A stretch of 64,000 nt of DNA from Epiperipatus broadwayi (taxonomy: Eukaryota; Onychophora; Udeonychophora; Euonychophora; Peripatidae): contig JAQFVV010012477.1 of assembly GCA_028023455.1 (NCBI GenBank), forward strand, positions 5,262,751 through 5,326,750. The letters run 5' to 3'. Below the pieces are notes generated by a model, which had not been told where the DNA came from, did not search any database, and was given only the letters and a program-made list of their open reading frames with translations. Position numbers and translations under genes: made by a program. Shown here one piece after another: positions 11,438-24,241 of this stretch (its first letter is position 1; each line of letters begins with the position of its first letter).

Positions 11438-13633
11438 TGTAACGATCCGGAGAATGCGACTTCACGTAAACTGCACTACGGGCGCCATCTAGGCATTTGA
11501 ACCTAGAAAAATTTATAAAGTAGGCAGATACGTAAGTCAAAAAAAAAAAATTTTTTTTTTTTTTTATATTTTGCATCCGGTCGTTAGCCCATGTCACTAG
11601 CTCAGTGGAATAGCAGAGATTTAATCATATAATCTAAGAGTATATATAAAAAAAGAATAAAATAAGCCACTGCCAGTAATTAACACACAAACGTTTATTT
11701 ATGCACATATATATAAGATTTAAAATTATTTTAGTATTAGTTTTACATTTTAACATTTAACATTATTTTTAACTTTACCTTAGATTTTAATTTACATTTT
11801 AATTTCTATTATATTATAAGTTTACATTTTAATTAAGTTCGCACAGATGGGATTATAAAAGCTTGTTTTAATATGTTGCTATAGATCGGTTACATAGATT
11901 ACACGGTTAAAAACATTCCAAAGTAAACATAAACGATCAAAATATAAAATCATTGATACTGGCAATTGCAGAGGGAAATTTATAAGTAACCCAATAGTAT
12001 TCACCATAAGATACTTGCATTGTCACCAATGACTTAAAAGACATCCGAATAAATACATTTTAGATACTCACCGTAAGGTATCATTATTTATCGAATGTCT
12101 ATATATTCCGATCAAATATGAAAACCCAAAACATACTTAACCGATAACCAATCCATGCAAGCGTCTATAAACAACTTAAATTTAATGCATTTTTATTTAG
12201 GATCGAGTATGAATAGACTACATAAATTTGCTTTTGAAAATAAACATTCTATCCCTATTTAACCTTAGGCTAAAATTCGCAGTCAAACTGGCATCAATCC
12301 ATCTGATATATCGATGTATTCAATGTAATTCGGAATACGGCAGCACCAAAAAGATTAAGAAAAGACATTGACTCTCAATCAGATAGGAATATTACATCTA
12401 TCTAACGAGAAGAACAATAAAAAAAAAACTCCATAGAAAGGAACTGCGTTCTCCGTCTTATAATTCCTTCCATAGGCAAACGGGTGAGTGCGGCGTATAT
12501 ATAAACGATTCTGCCAGTAGCGAATCTCCGACTACATCTACTAACTACATCAATATATCCAATCCATTGACCCAATTTAACAACGAAACAAATAACCTAA
12601 GATTACCCTCCCCTAATATAACTTTACAAATCTATACAGCCATTCACGCCCGACTTAAGTTTAACATTTATATAATTAATTTAACGAAAAACAAAAATCA
12701 TGATAAAACTTAAAGAACAAAAAATAAATAATATAAATGGAAATGATTTTAAATATATATATATATAAAAAGGAAATACATCAAATAACATTATTAATAA
12801 ATTAAGTTGGTCAGATAGGATAATATTGCAATCATTTAAATATGGAAAGTTTTAATTTAATGTTCATTATTTATAAAGTTCTTACGGTTTAAAACAGTCC
12901 ATCTTTATCCGTTGCTTGCCATGAACGTGAATTCCCACGCCGTCCTAAGATTGGTATTCTGTTGGCCGATTTATTTATCCATCCGGAGGTTTTTTGCTTT
13001 AACTGGTCCTCAATGTAGAAAAACGATAGTTCATTTCTTTTCTTTCTTAGCAAAGCTGAAGGGATTGAATCGTGCGTCTTTTTCAATCCCTTCTCCTTCA
13101 CTTCCGCACTAACACATATCTCACATCGTAATAATCATTAACTAACTAATAATTTCCAAATTTTCCTTTTATACGTATTCGAAGGATTGACTTGGCATTA
13201 TGTCATCGATGTGATGATCCTTTCGCTGAGGTCCGATTTCCCGATGGATTTCTTTCATTGGCTATTTGTTTCTATTGTTTTCCTATCTGACCGATGTTTT
13301 TACATTTAAATGCCCAAGGCTGGTTTACATTTAACTAATTAACAATCATTTCCATTTCTGATTAATTTCTGTGTTTTTCAAGATTAAAGATATATTTTTA
13401 TCTCTAAATCTTTTTAAGTTTTTGTTTTTAAAATACCTTTTCTATTTTTAATACAGTTTCATTTTAATAATTTTTTTTATCTGTGCGATTTAATATATAC
13501 GAGTTTAAGACGATATTTAATTTCAATTTTTAATTCTTAAAGAAAATTTTTAAATGCGAACTTTTTAATTTACTTTCATGTTTAATAAATATATAAAAAA
13601 AAAACAATGTAACGAACGTCTATGCTCGTTACA
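11438..13633. mobile_element. LTR-like element of 2.2 kb (solo LTR candidate)
   Basis: The element begins TGTAACGATCCGG and ends ATGCTCGTTACA, so it has TG...CA ends inside a short inverted repeat TGTAACG/CGTTACA. It is flanked by ATAA at 11434-11437 and 13634-13637, a 4-bp duplication. Its base use differs from its surroundings: CpG dinucleotides are far more frequent (GGGCGCCATCTAGG, GTGCGGCG, TCTCCGACTAC). GCGTATATATAAACG at about 12492-12506 is a plausible TATA box. No gag, pol or second LTR was found inside, which fits a solo LTR, although 2.2 kb is very long. The last 26 bases (13608-13633) form a small palindrome that repeats the left end TGTAACGA. It could also be an unusual DNA element. 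Orientation follows from the TATA box only. Confidence 0.6.
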
Positions 13634-14288
13634 ATAACAATTTGAAAAAAGTGAAATATTTAAAAGTTAACAATAGAAAGTAGATGCAGGGAGAACTTAA
13701 GAGTATTTAAAGTGAAATTATGTAATTCATTCTCAGAGAGCAAAGATGGGAATTAAATCTTTTTATGTATTTGCTGGAATTTCATCATTATCATGATTTC
13801 ATTTTAAAATAGTCGACAGCATCATCTGATAACTAAATTCCATTTTCATTTGCAATTTTCTTATTCATTTCTTAAGTTAATAGCCTTTTTATTTTTTTGC
13901 ATTTTTTTTTTTTTTTAGTCTTCCTCTTTTTTGTTTTTCTGCCGGTATTCATTTGTTACCTGTCTTTATAATGTCATTCTTTTTTGTATATGCTATTTGT
14001 TTTTTCATTTTATTATGTATTCTTCGTTTTTACATATCTATTTGATGTCTTTATTTTTATTTTGTCTTATTGTGATGTAGGCACACATCATCTGAATGCA
14101 GCCACTTTTTTTTTGGTTCCAATATCCTTTTATTTTTTATATCTGTTATAAATATTTGATGTGTGCATCATATGTTTTTTTCTTTCTATTTTTTGTTATT
14201 TCTCTGCAGTGCCTTTCTAAGGGAGAATGAAATTGATTGAGTAATAATTATTATTAGACCTTTTATATAATTTTTTATTTTATTTTAG
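13634..14288. other. End of the NDUFA7 GC-AG intron
   Basis: Pyrimidine-rich, with long T runs (13900-13918) and an acceptor TTTTATTTTATTTTAG ending at 14288. Nothing else was recognised. Confidence 0.6.
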
Positions 14289-14432
14289 ATCTCCTCCACA
14301 TCCTGATTTGCCAGGAGGCCTAGCCCATAAGTTAGCTGCAAATTATTATGCAGAACGAGATGGTCGCAGAGAAAGTAGGCCTCCCATAGTCATTAAAGAT
14401 ACACAGTTTCTTGAAAGTGGCACTGATCAAAA
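14289..14432 (+). CDS. NDUFA7: NDUFA7 central coding exon (complex I subunit B14.5a)
   Basis: The 144-nt exon encodes 47 whole codons plus split codons at both ends. SPPHPDLPGGLAHKLAANYY and AERDGRRESRPPIVI carry the family signature: a proline-rich turn, then G(P/L).HKL..NYY..RDGRRE..PP, the most conserved stretch of NDUFA7. The protein is an accessory subunit of the Q module/matrix arm region of complex I on the inner mitochondrial membrane; it has no catalytic centre of its own. The donor is GTAATT after GAT CAA AA, phase 2. No stop or frame break is present, and the exon stands out from the surrounding intron by its higher G+C content, as expected of a gene under selection. Confidence 0.95.
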
Positions 14433-17400
14433 GTAATTATGAGTTCAGAAATTTGTTATTAAAATATTTCAACTTTTAATTGTTTACTTTTAATGTTAAT
14501 TTTTATTTTTATTTATAATTGTCAGTAATTTTCTGAATGTTGTAGTAAAACACTTTATGTCAGTATCTAAATGTTTGTGTAGGGAACTTTTTTTTTTTTT
14601 TCCTGTTTGTTTTGATCTCTAGAAGCACTGAGTCATTAAATTGAAAACATTTGCTATTACACTAGAAATAACAAAATTTCTAGTAGGTGCTGTGAAAAAA
14701 ATTATCAATATTGCCTTCAATCAAAAAAACTTCAAATACATTGTTTATTATCATCTTTAAGTTGATATGATGCTAGTTTTTTTTTTTGTTAAACAGTCAA
14801 ATGAAAAGAATTGAACTGCTGGTAAATTTTTTTTTTCACACTAGTAGGTCAGATACTTAGAAGATTTTGGGGGAAAAAATTCTTTAACTTTTCGCTTGCA
14901 AAGCAGCCATATTGAATATTTAAAAAATTATGTTAAGCCACAAATTTTATCATAACTTAAGTTTGTATTATTCAAAAATGACATAATATATATTGCTTGA
15001 AACATAAAATACCAAAGAATGTAATTAAGCTGAAAAAAATATAGTCATTGATATTCAAAGTAATAAAAAAAAAAAAAATTAATATTTCTAATAATTATTT
15101 TCATATTATTTCATAAATTCAAAATTATTATGCATAAATGTTAAAAGTATAATTTTGTTAGTAGGTTAGTTGGATTTATCATAAAATTTCTAAAAAATTG
15201 GTATATAATAACACATACCTAAGGTAATCCATCACTTAAGCACTTCATAGAATAAAGACATTAGTACCTTTGATTTTTCCTAGTAGCTCTTCAAAATGTA
15301 TTTCCATACAGGGGTTTGCAATGAATATGTTATCCCTAATAACATCCCTTATAACAAGTAGTTAATTTTGATCAATTATTAGTATAATTTGAATATTATA
15401 ATAAAGAACTTCAATAATGTTTGTAATTTATTAAAAATTACTACTAAAATCGTCACATATACAAAATAAAGTAATAAAATAAAAAGTGAATGAAATATTA
15501 AATTCATTATAGAGTTAAGCTTGAGGTACATAAGTTACTAGTTTAGCGTCAGTGGAAGGTAGTATTATTTATCCTATATTTATAGGTTTTGAAGGCTCAT
15601 ATTGCTTCAAGCTATTGCGTCCAGTAATAGCTTTATCAACTTCCACCTCTCTTTGCATTTGATATGCAGCTTTGAAATTTACATTGCAGTAGTGTATAAT
15701 CGGCCTAAGTTTATATACTGTCAAAATCTTTACTTTTAGCATTTGCATATTTTTGTTATTATTAAAATGCAGACAAAACATTATAGAAAAATCTAAATCA
15801 GGTATAATATTTGCAAAATATGTTTATCTTTGTCTCATATCACCTAATTCATATACTAGACATCTGAACCCAAGCCCACATTATACCAAAAAATGCAGAT
15901 AATTCATGATATAAATTTACACAGTCATGAGCTATTTTTTTGATTAGCATATAATAATATTTTCGTATATTTTTTATCAAATATAATCTGCTCCCAATAA
16001 CATTCATTCAACTAAGAACATCGCTGAAATCTTGTATTATTTCCGATGTAAATTTCAGGGCAAATTCAGTTCCCTTAAAAATGGAAAAACTGAGAGAAAG
16101 ACAAAAAAATTAAATTTACTTGATCACAAAAATTATCATAAAATTTTTAATTTTTATCATAGAAAAATGGAACTTATCTTTTCTGAAACTAGAAAGAAAG
16201 ATGGAAACGAAGATATAAAAAATGCATGCATAGACTGCGTAAATTTCCAGTAATTTTAATCTGAAACCGGATGTTGACAATTTGAAAATTCCAGACCACA
16301 TTAAACAAGCGTAACTACGAACAATTTAAAACAAGTTATCTTGAATTTGACAAAGCATGGACTGACTTGATTTCAGTTTGGTGACAATTTTGATTAGACA
16401 ATCTATACCTTTGTTGTATGAACTCATTAAATTCCTTGCCATATTATTAATCTTAAGAAAATGGATGTTGAACGGTATTCAATTATAATATTTTTTGTGT
16501 AACTTGATTCATCCAAAAGCTGTGAAACAAATATAAATTATTGCTGCAATATGTTAAAGCATATTTTCTTCAGTGATGAAATTTACAGGACACATGTTGA
16601 AAACAATTTATAAAGGGTATGCTATTTGAAATATGATACTAATGTCATTTAAAATAATGGATGTTCTGTAATTAAAGTTTAAAATTTGCAAAGTTATTTA
16701 TCTTCTAATGAATACAAGATTGATATCATTTCCTCTTTTTTTGTATTGGGCAGTATGCCAAAGAAATATAATTACTGTTAATGTTTGAAAATAACAATTT
16801 TCTCTTTTCTTTTCCATCCAGTTATGCTGAGTTTTCTTCAAGTTTGAACATTCATAAAAAATAGTTTTCTTTCATCTACTGAATCTTCTATTCTATTTTT
16901 TTTTTTTACTTCTGTATTGTTGAGCAGAATTACTAATGTTTGAATTGCATGATAAAATATTAAAGTAAGATTTTTATGAGTGATGTGATGTATTAAAAAT
17001 GTGGTTTATTGCATTCTAAACTGAAGATGAAGAGTACCTATAATTTATATAAAACTGAAGTCATTAATATCAGACCTGTATAATTATACAAGAAAGATGA
17101 TATGGATTCAAACTTTAGAGTATTTTTTGAATTTCGGGCTATTAAGAATTAAAAATGTAGTGGGTAAATTATAAATGCCATCCTACTCCTCAGTGAAGCT
17201 GGTCAATATCCACACTATTTATTCATTATTGATTCTAGAAAAGAATCAATAAAATGATGTACTATTTTTAAAACTTATGGACTAAAGATTTCTGGATCAA
17301 TTCTCAGTTGATAACCAATAAAACTCAATGTTAGGTGATTTTCTGATTAATTTCTGATTAAGTGACCATAGAATTATTTTTGAAAATTATCAAAACAGTC

Positions 17401-18180
17401 ATTTACTCAGAAAGTCATATACGACACTAGAACACCCAATCAAGTAGTAGGTTGAGCATAAACTGAACTTTCATTTTTACGATTCAAAACCATGAACTTT
17501 TTTTTATTTTTCTAATATTTTTAGTAGTAATTCACTCTTTTTACTCAGTTTAATAGCATTTCTAAATCTATTATTCATAGCAGAGCAAAGTCTACTATGT
17601 AACTAGATCCATAATTCATTATTATTTTATATCATACCACGTACTTTTAATGATATTCTATTGAAGTTAAAAATGGCCTACTGTTATTTATACAGAAGAC
17701 TTTAATTGCAATTTTCTGAAGATTATAAAGCATTTAATTAGATGACAAGCACTTTAATGAGTTAATAGAGCAAACAATAGACTGCCCAATTCTTAAGATC
17801 ATATAAAAATACACAGTCATATTCATTCTGCTTTTATATTGATCAAAATTTTTTTATTATCTTCCGGCATTGATAATCTGTTAAATGTAATCATGATGGT
17901 AATACAATAATGGGGACATCTGTGAGAAACATATAATAGATAATATCAATAGGCAACTGGAAATTATCTATTGGTACATCTTTTTCATGAATCTTGTCAT
18001 TTTTGCATATTTTATTATTCTTGTACCCAACTACAAATCATATAATCACAGATTTAAATCAAACAGCACTAGTCTAGCTTTGGGATGATGCTATTAAGGT
18101 TTTGGCATTTTGATTTCTAAGAATTCCTCACTTGAATGGCCTTAGAAAGATGGAATTGTATGTTATTTTATAAGAGTATT
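14433..18180. other. First part of the second NDUFA7 intron (14433-24241), unassigned
   Basis: A 3.7-kb A+T-rich stretch. Open frames at 15569-15781 (minus) and 16032-16253 (plus) are Lys/Asn/Phe-rich, lack family motifs and have no codon signature; they are treated as chance. No element was identified. Confidence 0.5.
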
Positions 18181-18186
18181 CACACC

Positions 18187-18662
18187 TTTTAATCTTCACA
18201 TGATCATTATTTCCTATGCCTTCGCAAACTATTAAAACAGTTGCAAACTATCCATACAGTAGTGTTACCCAGTGCAAGCCTTAGTAATCAGTGGATGCAA
18301 AAAGGTTTATGCATAAAATCCCTATCTGGTGCCTACTCATCCAATATCCCCAGACTAGTTTCTAGCTTGTGGCCTTGGATCTGAGAGCTCTGCACCAAGA
18401 TCTTAGGATCTAATGTAACCCCTCACAAACTAGAAACTAGTTTGGGGATGCTGGAAGGTAACATTAGATTCTAAGATCTATATTCCGTGTGCTCAGATAC
18501 AAGACTTCCCACTGATGAAAGGCACAAGCAAGAAACTAGTCTGGTGATAATGGATGAGTAAACACTAAATAGGGATTTTGTACCCAAACTTCTTGGATCC
18601 ATTGATTACTAAGGCTTACATTAGGTGGCATTACTGTATGGCAAGTTTGCTACTGTTTTAAC
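18187..18662. repeat. Family A foldback element
   Basis: Left part: TTCACATGATCATTATTTCC, AACTATCCATACAGTAGTG, CCAGTGCAAGCCTTAGTAAT, then TCCAATATCCCCAGACTAGT. Right part: inverted ACTAGTCTGGTGATAATGGA, ATTGATTACTAAGGCTTACA, ACTGTATGGCAAGTTTGC. The middle holds a second, smaller inverted pair built on ACTAGTTTGGGGAT. Flanking repeats were not resolved. Confidence 0.75.
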
Positions 18663-19172
18663 TCTCAATATTGCATTTTCGTACAGAATATTTTTAGGCT
18701 AGCATTGCAGCTATTGTCAAAATATTTTCACTCACTAATTGAGAATCAGTACATATATACATTTTTGATATATTGGTAATCAGAATCATTTATGATGTAT
18801 GTTATCATGCTTTGACATTTTGATTGCTCCATTTCCTGAAAGTAGAAAATCAATCTAGCAATGACATAAATATGATGAAACATGCTATTCACACCATCTA
18901 TTTTATATCGTGGGATTTTTTAAGATGATGTTTCTTATTGATCAGAAATTCTGGTCATTTAATAAGACCCAAGCTATGAAATGATGGCGAAATACTGAAA
19001 CATACTATATATTTATTTTTTTAATCAGTTTACAAAACATGCTGATTCCTTTAGCCAGATTTTAAAATCATTCTATAGATTCACCAGTCAGAGAGAGAAA
19101 GTTGCACTGCTTCAGTTATGCTTCATTTGACAGAATTACTTCACTTTTTAAGGCAGTATCACCTTATTAAAT

Positions 19173-19415
19173 AACATATATAATACTAAATCATTCATGC
19201 AGTTTACTACTGTTACACAATGCTTTATTTACCATCCTCTTTTATAGTTGACAATTTCAATTGGCCAAACAATCTTCTTAAGAACTTAGGAGATATAAAA
19301 GTTCTGAAGAAGATTGTTGGGACAATTGAAACTGTAAACTGTAAAAGAAGGTGGTAAATAAAGCATTGGGTAATAGTAGTAAACTGCATGGATGATTTAG
19401 TATTATGTGATATAC
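19173..19415. repeat. Foldback element with about 115-bp arms
   Basis: Left arm ATAATACTAAATCATTCATG, CAGTTTACTACTGTTACAC, AATGCTTTATTTACCA pairs with right arm TGGTAAATAAAGCATTGGG, GTAGTAAACTGCATG, GATGATTTAGTATTATG. The centre near 19281-19300 is short. The right arm carries TTCTGAAGAAGATTG..., then CAATTGAAAC, a CTGAAGA-stem-GAAAC order also seen in the palindromes at 23564-23812 and 49856-50116. Confidence 0.85.
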
Positions 19416-19714
19416 ATTTGGCAATGCAATAAGAAAGATTACTTATTAAATAACCATGATTATTTGTAGAGCATGTTTAGAGGCCTGATATATGACCTAA
19501 GACCATCAGATTTAAACTACAGCCATTCAACCCAAGGATGATTGCTAGTTTCCTAAAAGAAAATCTTATTGATGGAATAATGCTACATTAATTAATTAAT
19601 TCTCTCAATCACTATCCAAATCATGATTTCAGATCTTCAAATTAATCTATTCTGGCTTTTTATCAGCATTTATATAAACCAACTATGCTCAAACTACCTA
19701 GTGAATTTAATAAT

Positions 19715-20051
19715 TTTAAACCACTAAAACATTAGATGATTACCATTTATTATGCTTATACAGGCTATTAAAACAGTAGCAATTCTCTTCATACATTAGT
19801 GCCATTCAGTGTAAGCCTTAGTAATCAATTGTTGCTAAAAGGTTGGTACATGAAAATCCCTATATTGCCTACTCATCCAATATCCCCAGTCTAGTTTGTA
19901 GCTTATGGATCTCCTCACTGATGAAAGTCACAAGCTGGAAACTAGTTTGGCAATATTGGATGAGTAGGCACTAATTTTGGTACACAAACCTTTTAGCATC
20001 TGTTGATTACTATAGCTTGCACTGGGTGACACTACTATAAGAAGAATGTTA
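19715..20051 (+). repeat. Family A foldback element with up to 17-bp direct repeats
   Basis: CTAGTGAATTTAATAAT occurs at 19698-19714 and again at 20052-20068. The element begins TTTAAACCACTAAAACAT and contains the family arms (CATTCAGTGTAAGCCTTAGT paired with GCTTGCACTGGGTGAC) and the central TTGGATGAGTAGGCACTA block. The 3' end is degraded. Confidence 0.75.
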
Positions 20052-20068
20052 CTAGTGAATTTAATAAT

Positions 20069-22130
20069 ATTGTTATCCACTGAATCAGTGATGGATTTGT
20101 TATTTTATATTTAAATTGAGTAGGTTTATTTGCATACAATTATTATTATTATTTTTTAAAAATGTAATTTTATCTTAAATTTCAATCTGATATGTTATAC
20201 ATATGTAAATTTATATAATTTGTACTCATTATATACTCATGTATATGTTTTTAAATTGTAAAGCAAACTTATTTTATCATAAATATTTATATTTTTATAA
20301 GCAAAATAAGTGCATTCCTATATAGAAATTATCTGGTCATATAGTGACTGATTAGTCATTAGTGTTTACTGAGCCACTATCTATTTATTAAAGAAAACAT
20401 GCACCAATGTAGTTTATGTATTATAAGTTCCATATTCATATGCAAAATATGCCTGACATTGATATACTATTATTATAAATATATAAAAGTATTTTTTAGT
20501 GCCATATTTATATTTCTCACATCTGTTTTACATCTGTGATGGTAAAGTTTGAAAATTTTTTCAGGCTCTAATCGGGTATAGTATTTTTTAAATAGCTGAC
20601 CACACACAATGTTGTTATCCATTTAATATTATTAGATAATGAGTAGCTATTTTTTGTCAGATATAAAGCAAAAGAATGAATAACTGCACACAGTGTTATT
20701 TATTAGTTAGCAAACCTGATGACCAATGCCTTCTTTATTTCAAGGAATTGTTGTGATGGTTTGCATCTTGGAATGGGTTATTTAAAGGCTGATTTGCCTT
20801 TTACCATGCCTTTATATTTTGGAAAATCCTTGGAAGAATCAATGATTTAAGTAGTTAATAAATAACAAAATTCTATAATATGAATGAATAGATTAAAGTG
20901 AGTACATTAATTTTAAGTTAGGTGCAGTGATTTAATTTCATGTGAGAAGTTTAAAAAAAAATATTAAGTTATGACTTCAGAATTTTAAAAGAATTTAAAA
21001 TTTTAGAAGTCTTTATTAATTTCTTTCAAACTTCAACAGTAGTATTGTGAAAGTTGTTTTCTAAATTATTTGTTAAAGTTGTTGTGAAAAACCGATGGAC
21101 TGAATTTCTTAGAAGTTAATTATTTTGTTGATATCATGATTTTAAAAAGAAAGCCAAACATGACAAAATATGGTAAAGTTTTCAAATTATGCACAATTAG
21201 TATAGATGTATTTTTTATAAGTACATGCATGTATGCAAGTTCTCTGAAGTAACTAGATGAGAGATTGCTATGACTAACTAATATAAAGTGCTCATTGCCT
21301 GATGATAGTTTGCCATTTTTTTGCTATTTCTTTAAGATTAAATGTCAAAGTATGAAAAATTTTGTTGTACAAGAGATTCAAATTTGATTCAATTTTTTAA
21401 GCTGTTGTCATTAGCTCTTAGGAATCCAGAGTTGGAAATTCAGAACGATTTGATTCAATTTGTGGTCAGTTAGTAAACAAAGTTATTTAACTTAGAATAA
21501 CACAAACTTGTAAGTCTATTAACCCAGATTCTGGTTATTATTTTTGATGCCTGGATCTGCAGCTTTTTTAATGCTTACGAGTCTGTGTTTTTATATGTTT
21601 AATGAATTTATGGGACTTACCTAAGATCAAACTATCTGCGAGCCAAAATATTTGTCAAAGACTGTTCATACTCATTTTTTAAACTCTAAAATGAATCATA
21701 TAATGGATATTGCTACAAACATAATTCATTTTGTGACTTGAAGAAGAAAATGACATATAAAACATTGTTTAATAATTGTGAAGGTAAGAGCTGTGTAATA
21801 ATGATACGATCAGTTGCTCGAGAGATCATGTCATGTTCCAGTACTAAAGAGATGGATTGAGCATAATTGTTCTATTCAACTAATTTGAGATTTTTTTTTT
21901 TTTACTTTGTTTAGCAGGGAATTTATTTAAGAACTTTGGCTTTTAACCCCCCCCTCCTGCTACTGTGCTTAACTTCATAGGAGAGGCAAGAATTTTAATT
22001 AATTTTAAGTGAATTGGTACTTTAAAGGATTTTTAATAATAATTTATGTGAAAATTTTGTGAATGTTTATTTTAATTGTGCCAATAATTTTCTTATATTT
22101 ATTAGTTAAAAAAAAAAATCGTTTAGTTTA
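20069..22130. other. Anonymous intronic sequence
   Basis: About 2 kb of A+T-rich DNA with T runs near 21890 and a C run at 21947-21955. No gene, RNA or repeat could be supported. Confidence 0.45.
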
Positions 22131-22137
22131 TTGTTTG

Positions 22138-22255
22138 GGAGTTCATAAGAAGTTTGAACACTGGAAGATGGAGTTGAGAGCCGTAATCCACCTTCGTTAA
22201 GATCCAGATTCCATCATTCTATCACTACATTAAATCATGCAGGAGAAATTTATTT
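22138..22255 (+). repeat. Family C dispersed repeat
   Basis: Begins GGAGTTCATAAGAAGTTTG, continues with ACTGGAAGATGGAGTTGAG and ends CTATCACTACATTAAATCA. Copies at 24427-24515 and 33575-33685 show the same order. No tRNA boxes were clear. Confidence 0.55.
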
Positions 22256-22579
22256 ATTTACTTATTTAATTTAATTAAATTGATTTTTTTTTTGTTATTG
22301 ATTATAAAATATTAATTTTTAATTAGAAGCCTTATTTTTAAAAAAACTTAAATCTTTAGATGTTAATTTAATCATATTATTATAAAAAAAATCACCAACC
22401 TATCACTCTTTAAATATGAAATTATTCAATTTCTTAAATTATGATATATATTTTAATTTTAAAGAGCAAACATAAATTCAATGAAATGTATAAATAATTT
22501 ATGTTCATTTTACTCATATAGACTATTAAGTCAAATAGTTTTAATTACAATCTAAAACAATGTTTTTTTTTTTACACAC

Positions 22580-22735
22580 CAATATAATATCAAACTTTCC
22601 ATACAGTAGTCCTACCCACTACAATCCATTATAATCAATAAATATTAGAAGGTTTATGTACAATTCCTACCTAGTGCCTATTTATTCACTATCCCCAGAC
22701 TAGTTTCTAGCTTGTGGCTCATGTGATGTTTTAGT
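22580..22735 (+). repeat. Family A element, half copy
   Basis: Only the left arm and the ATCCCCAGACTAGTTTCTAG block are present (AAACTTTCCATACAGTAGT, ATTCACTATCCCCAGACT, then CTCATGTGATGTTTTAGTG). The right arm is missing. Confidence 0.6.
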
Positions 22736-23560
22736 GATATAAAGAAATAGCTCTACATCAGCAAAGTACGAATAGCCTCCATGAAACCAGTCATGGTCCT
22801 GACCTTATTATTTCCTCAAATATTCTAATGCTATTGCTTTTTAATATCTAAAAGAAAGAGCCTATGTGCTCATTTTATTGTGATTATGATATATATTTAA
22901 TCTTCAAAAAAGTGCGCATCATAATTTAAGGAGTCAAATAATCTCTTGTTTAAAGAACTGTAATTGGATGTTTTTATTTAGTAATACAACTATGTTAGTT
23001 TCTAAAATTAGGATGCTTTAAAAGTAATGTTTGTAATTTAAATTTATATTGTTAGTTTGGATGTTTAAGAATAGTAGTGTCCAGGTATTTAAAGAATGTA
23101 ATAAAATCTGGGCCAGGTGAGCAACATGTCATGTGGGCTGTTTGCTTTTTTCTGATACATAAAACTATTTGTTTGTATTGTAAAAGTAAGTTGTCTTAAT
23201 GCTCATGAAATCTGCAATCATTTTTTAATATAGATAAAAGATAGACATTCCTTATCTAAGGTATGTAACAGGATTAATTATATGTGATAATATTTAGACC
23301 ATTGATAATTTATTCATATTAAATATTGTTATTAGAGTCAATCTAATGTTGATCAGAAACTGAAGTTGTTAATTAAAATTGCAATGTTTGGAAATATTTC
23401 TAAAATAAATAAATCTAGCATAATATCTTTGGTTAAAAGGCCCTAAAACACTAATCACCTTTTATACTATGTTACACAGGAAGCCGGTTAGTAAAAAGTA
23501 AGAAAGTCGTTACATCATATATAAAATTCATAAGCTATGTGCAATTTATTAACAATATGT
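22736..23560. other. Anonymous intronic sequence
   Basis: A+T-rich; no features recognised. Confidence 0.4.
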
Positions 23561-23563
23561 GGA

Positions 23564-23812
23564 CATAAATACAATTTATCCACTACTTTGAACACTTTTT
23601 GGAAAAACCTTTCATTGATCTATATTTTTGCACAATCTTATATTTCGACTATCCTTCAGTCTTCTTCAGAGTCACTTTTATTAATTAAAATAAGTGGCTC
23701 TGAAGAAGATTGCAGGACAGCTGAAGCATAAGATTGTGCATTAATATAGGTTAATAAAAGGTTTTTGCTAAAAAGTGTTCAAAGTAGTAGATAAATTGTA
23801 TTTATATAAAAT
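23564..23812. repeat. Foldback element with about 115-bp arms
   Basis: Left arm ACAATTTATCCACTACTTTG, AACACTTTTTGG, GCACAATCTTATATTTCGAC pairs with right arm CATAAGATTGTGCATTAATA, GTGTTCAAAGTAGTAG, ATAAATTGTATTTAT, with the centre near 23685. The minus strand of the left arm reads CTCTGAAGAAGACTGAAGG then ATAGTCGAAA. The 64-codon open frame at 23537-23731 runs through the palindrome and is not a gene. Confidence 0.85.
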
Positions 23813-23883
23813 ATTACATCAATAATTCTGTGCTAACACATTTAGGTTAGAGAACTTTAATATTGTAAAATTATATGTTTAAC

Positions 23884-23930
23884 TGCGCTGAGCGCTTTCG
23901 AAGTTCCTGTACTTCATATTCATAGCTGAG
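23884..23930 (-). repeat. Family D hairpin repeat fragment
   Basis: Minus strand GAATATGAAGTACAGGAACT then TCGAAAGCGCTCAGCGC, a small stem-loop followed by GAAAGCGCT, as at 4443-4560. Confidence 0.4.
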
Positions 23931-24241
23931 TGCAGACGATAACAAAATAAAGGAAGTGGGCAATTTGGTATTGTGTGGATATATAGGCATATGTGCACAG
24001 TATCTGTTATGTACTTAATTATTTATATATGAATATATATGTATTTATAATAATATTTTTAAAGTAATGGTCTTTAAATATTCTCAGCACTAAATATTTA
24101 ATAGCTAGTATTTATTTACAGGGTTGTATAATGGAATTTATATACTTATATATCTAAATATATATATTATAAATACATGTTGTTATTGCTGATGTTTGTA
24201 AATATTTTTATTTACATATTATTATTTTTTTTTATATTTAG

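Noticed and set aside
12889-13112. Overlapping open frames of 66-70 codons on both strands inside the LTR-like element
   Set aside because: Both strands are open because local stop density is low in the CpG-richer DNA; no family motif, and neither extends through the element.
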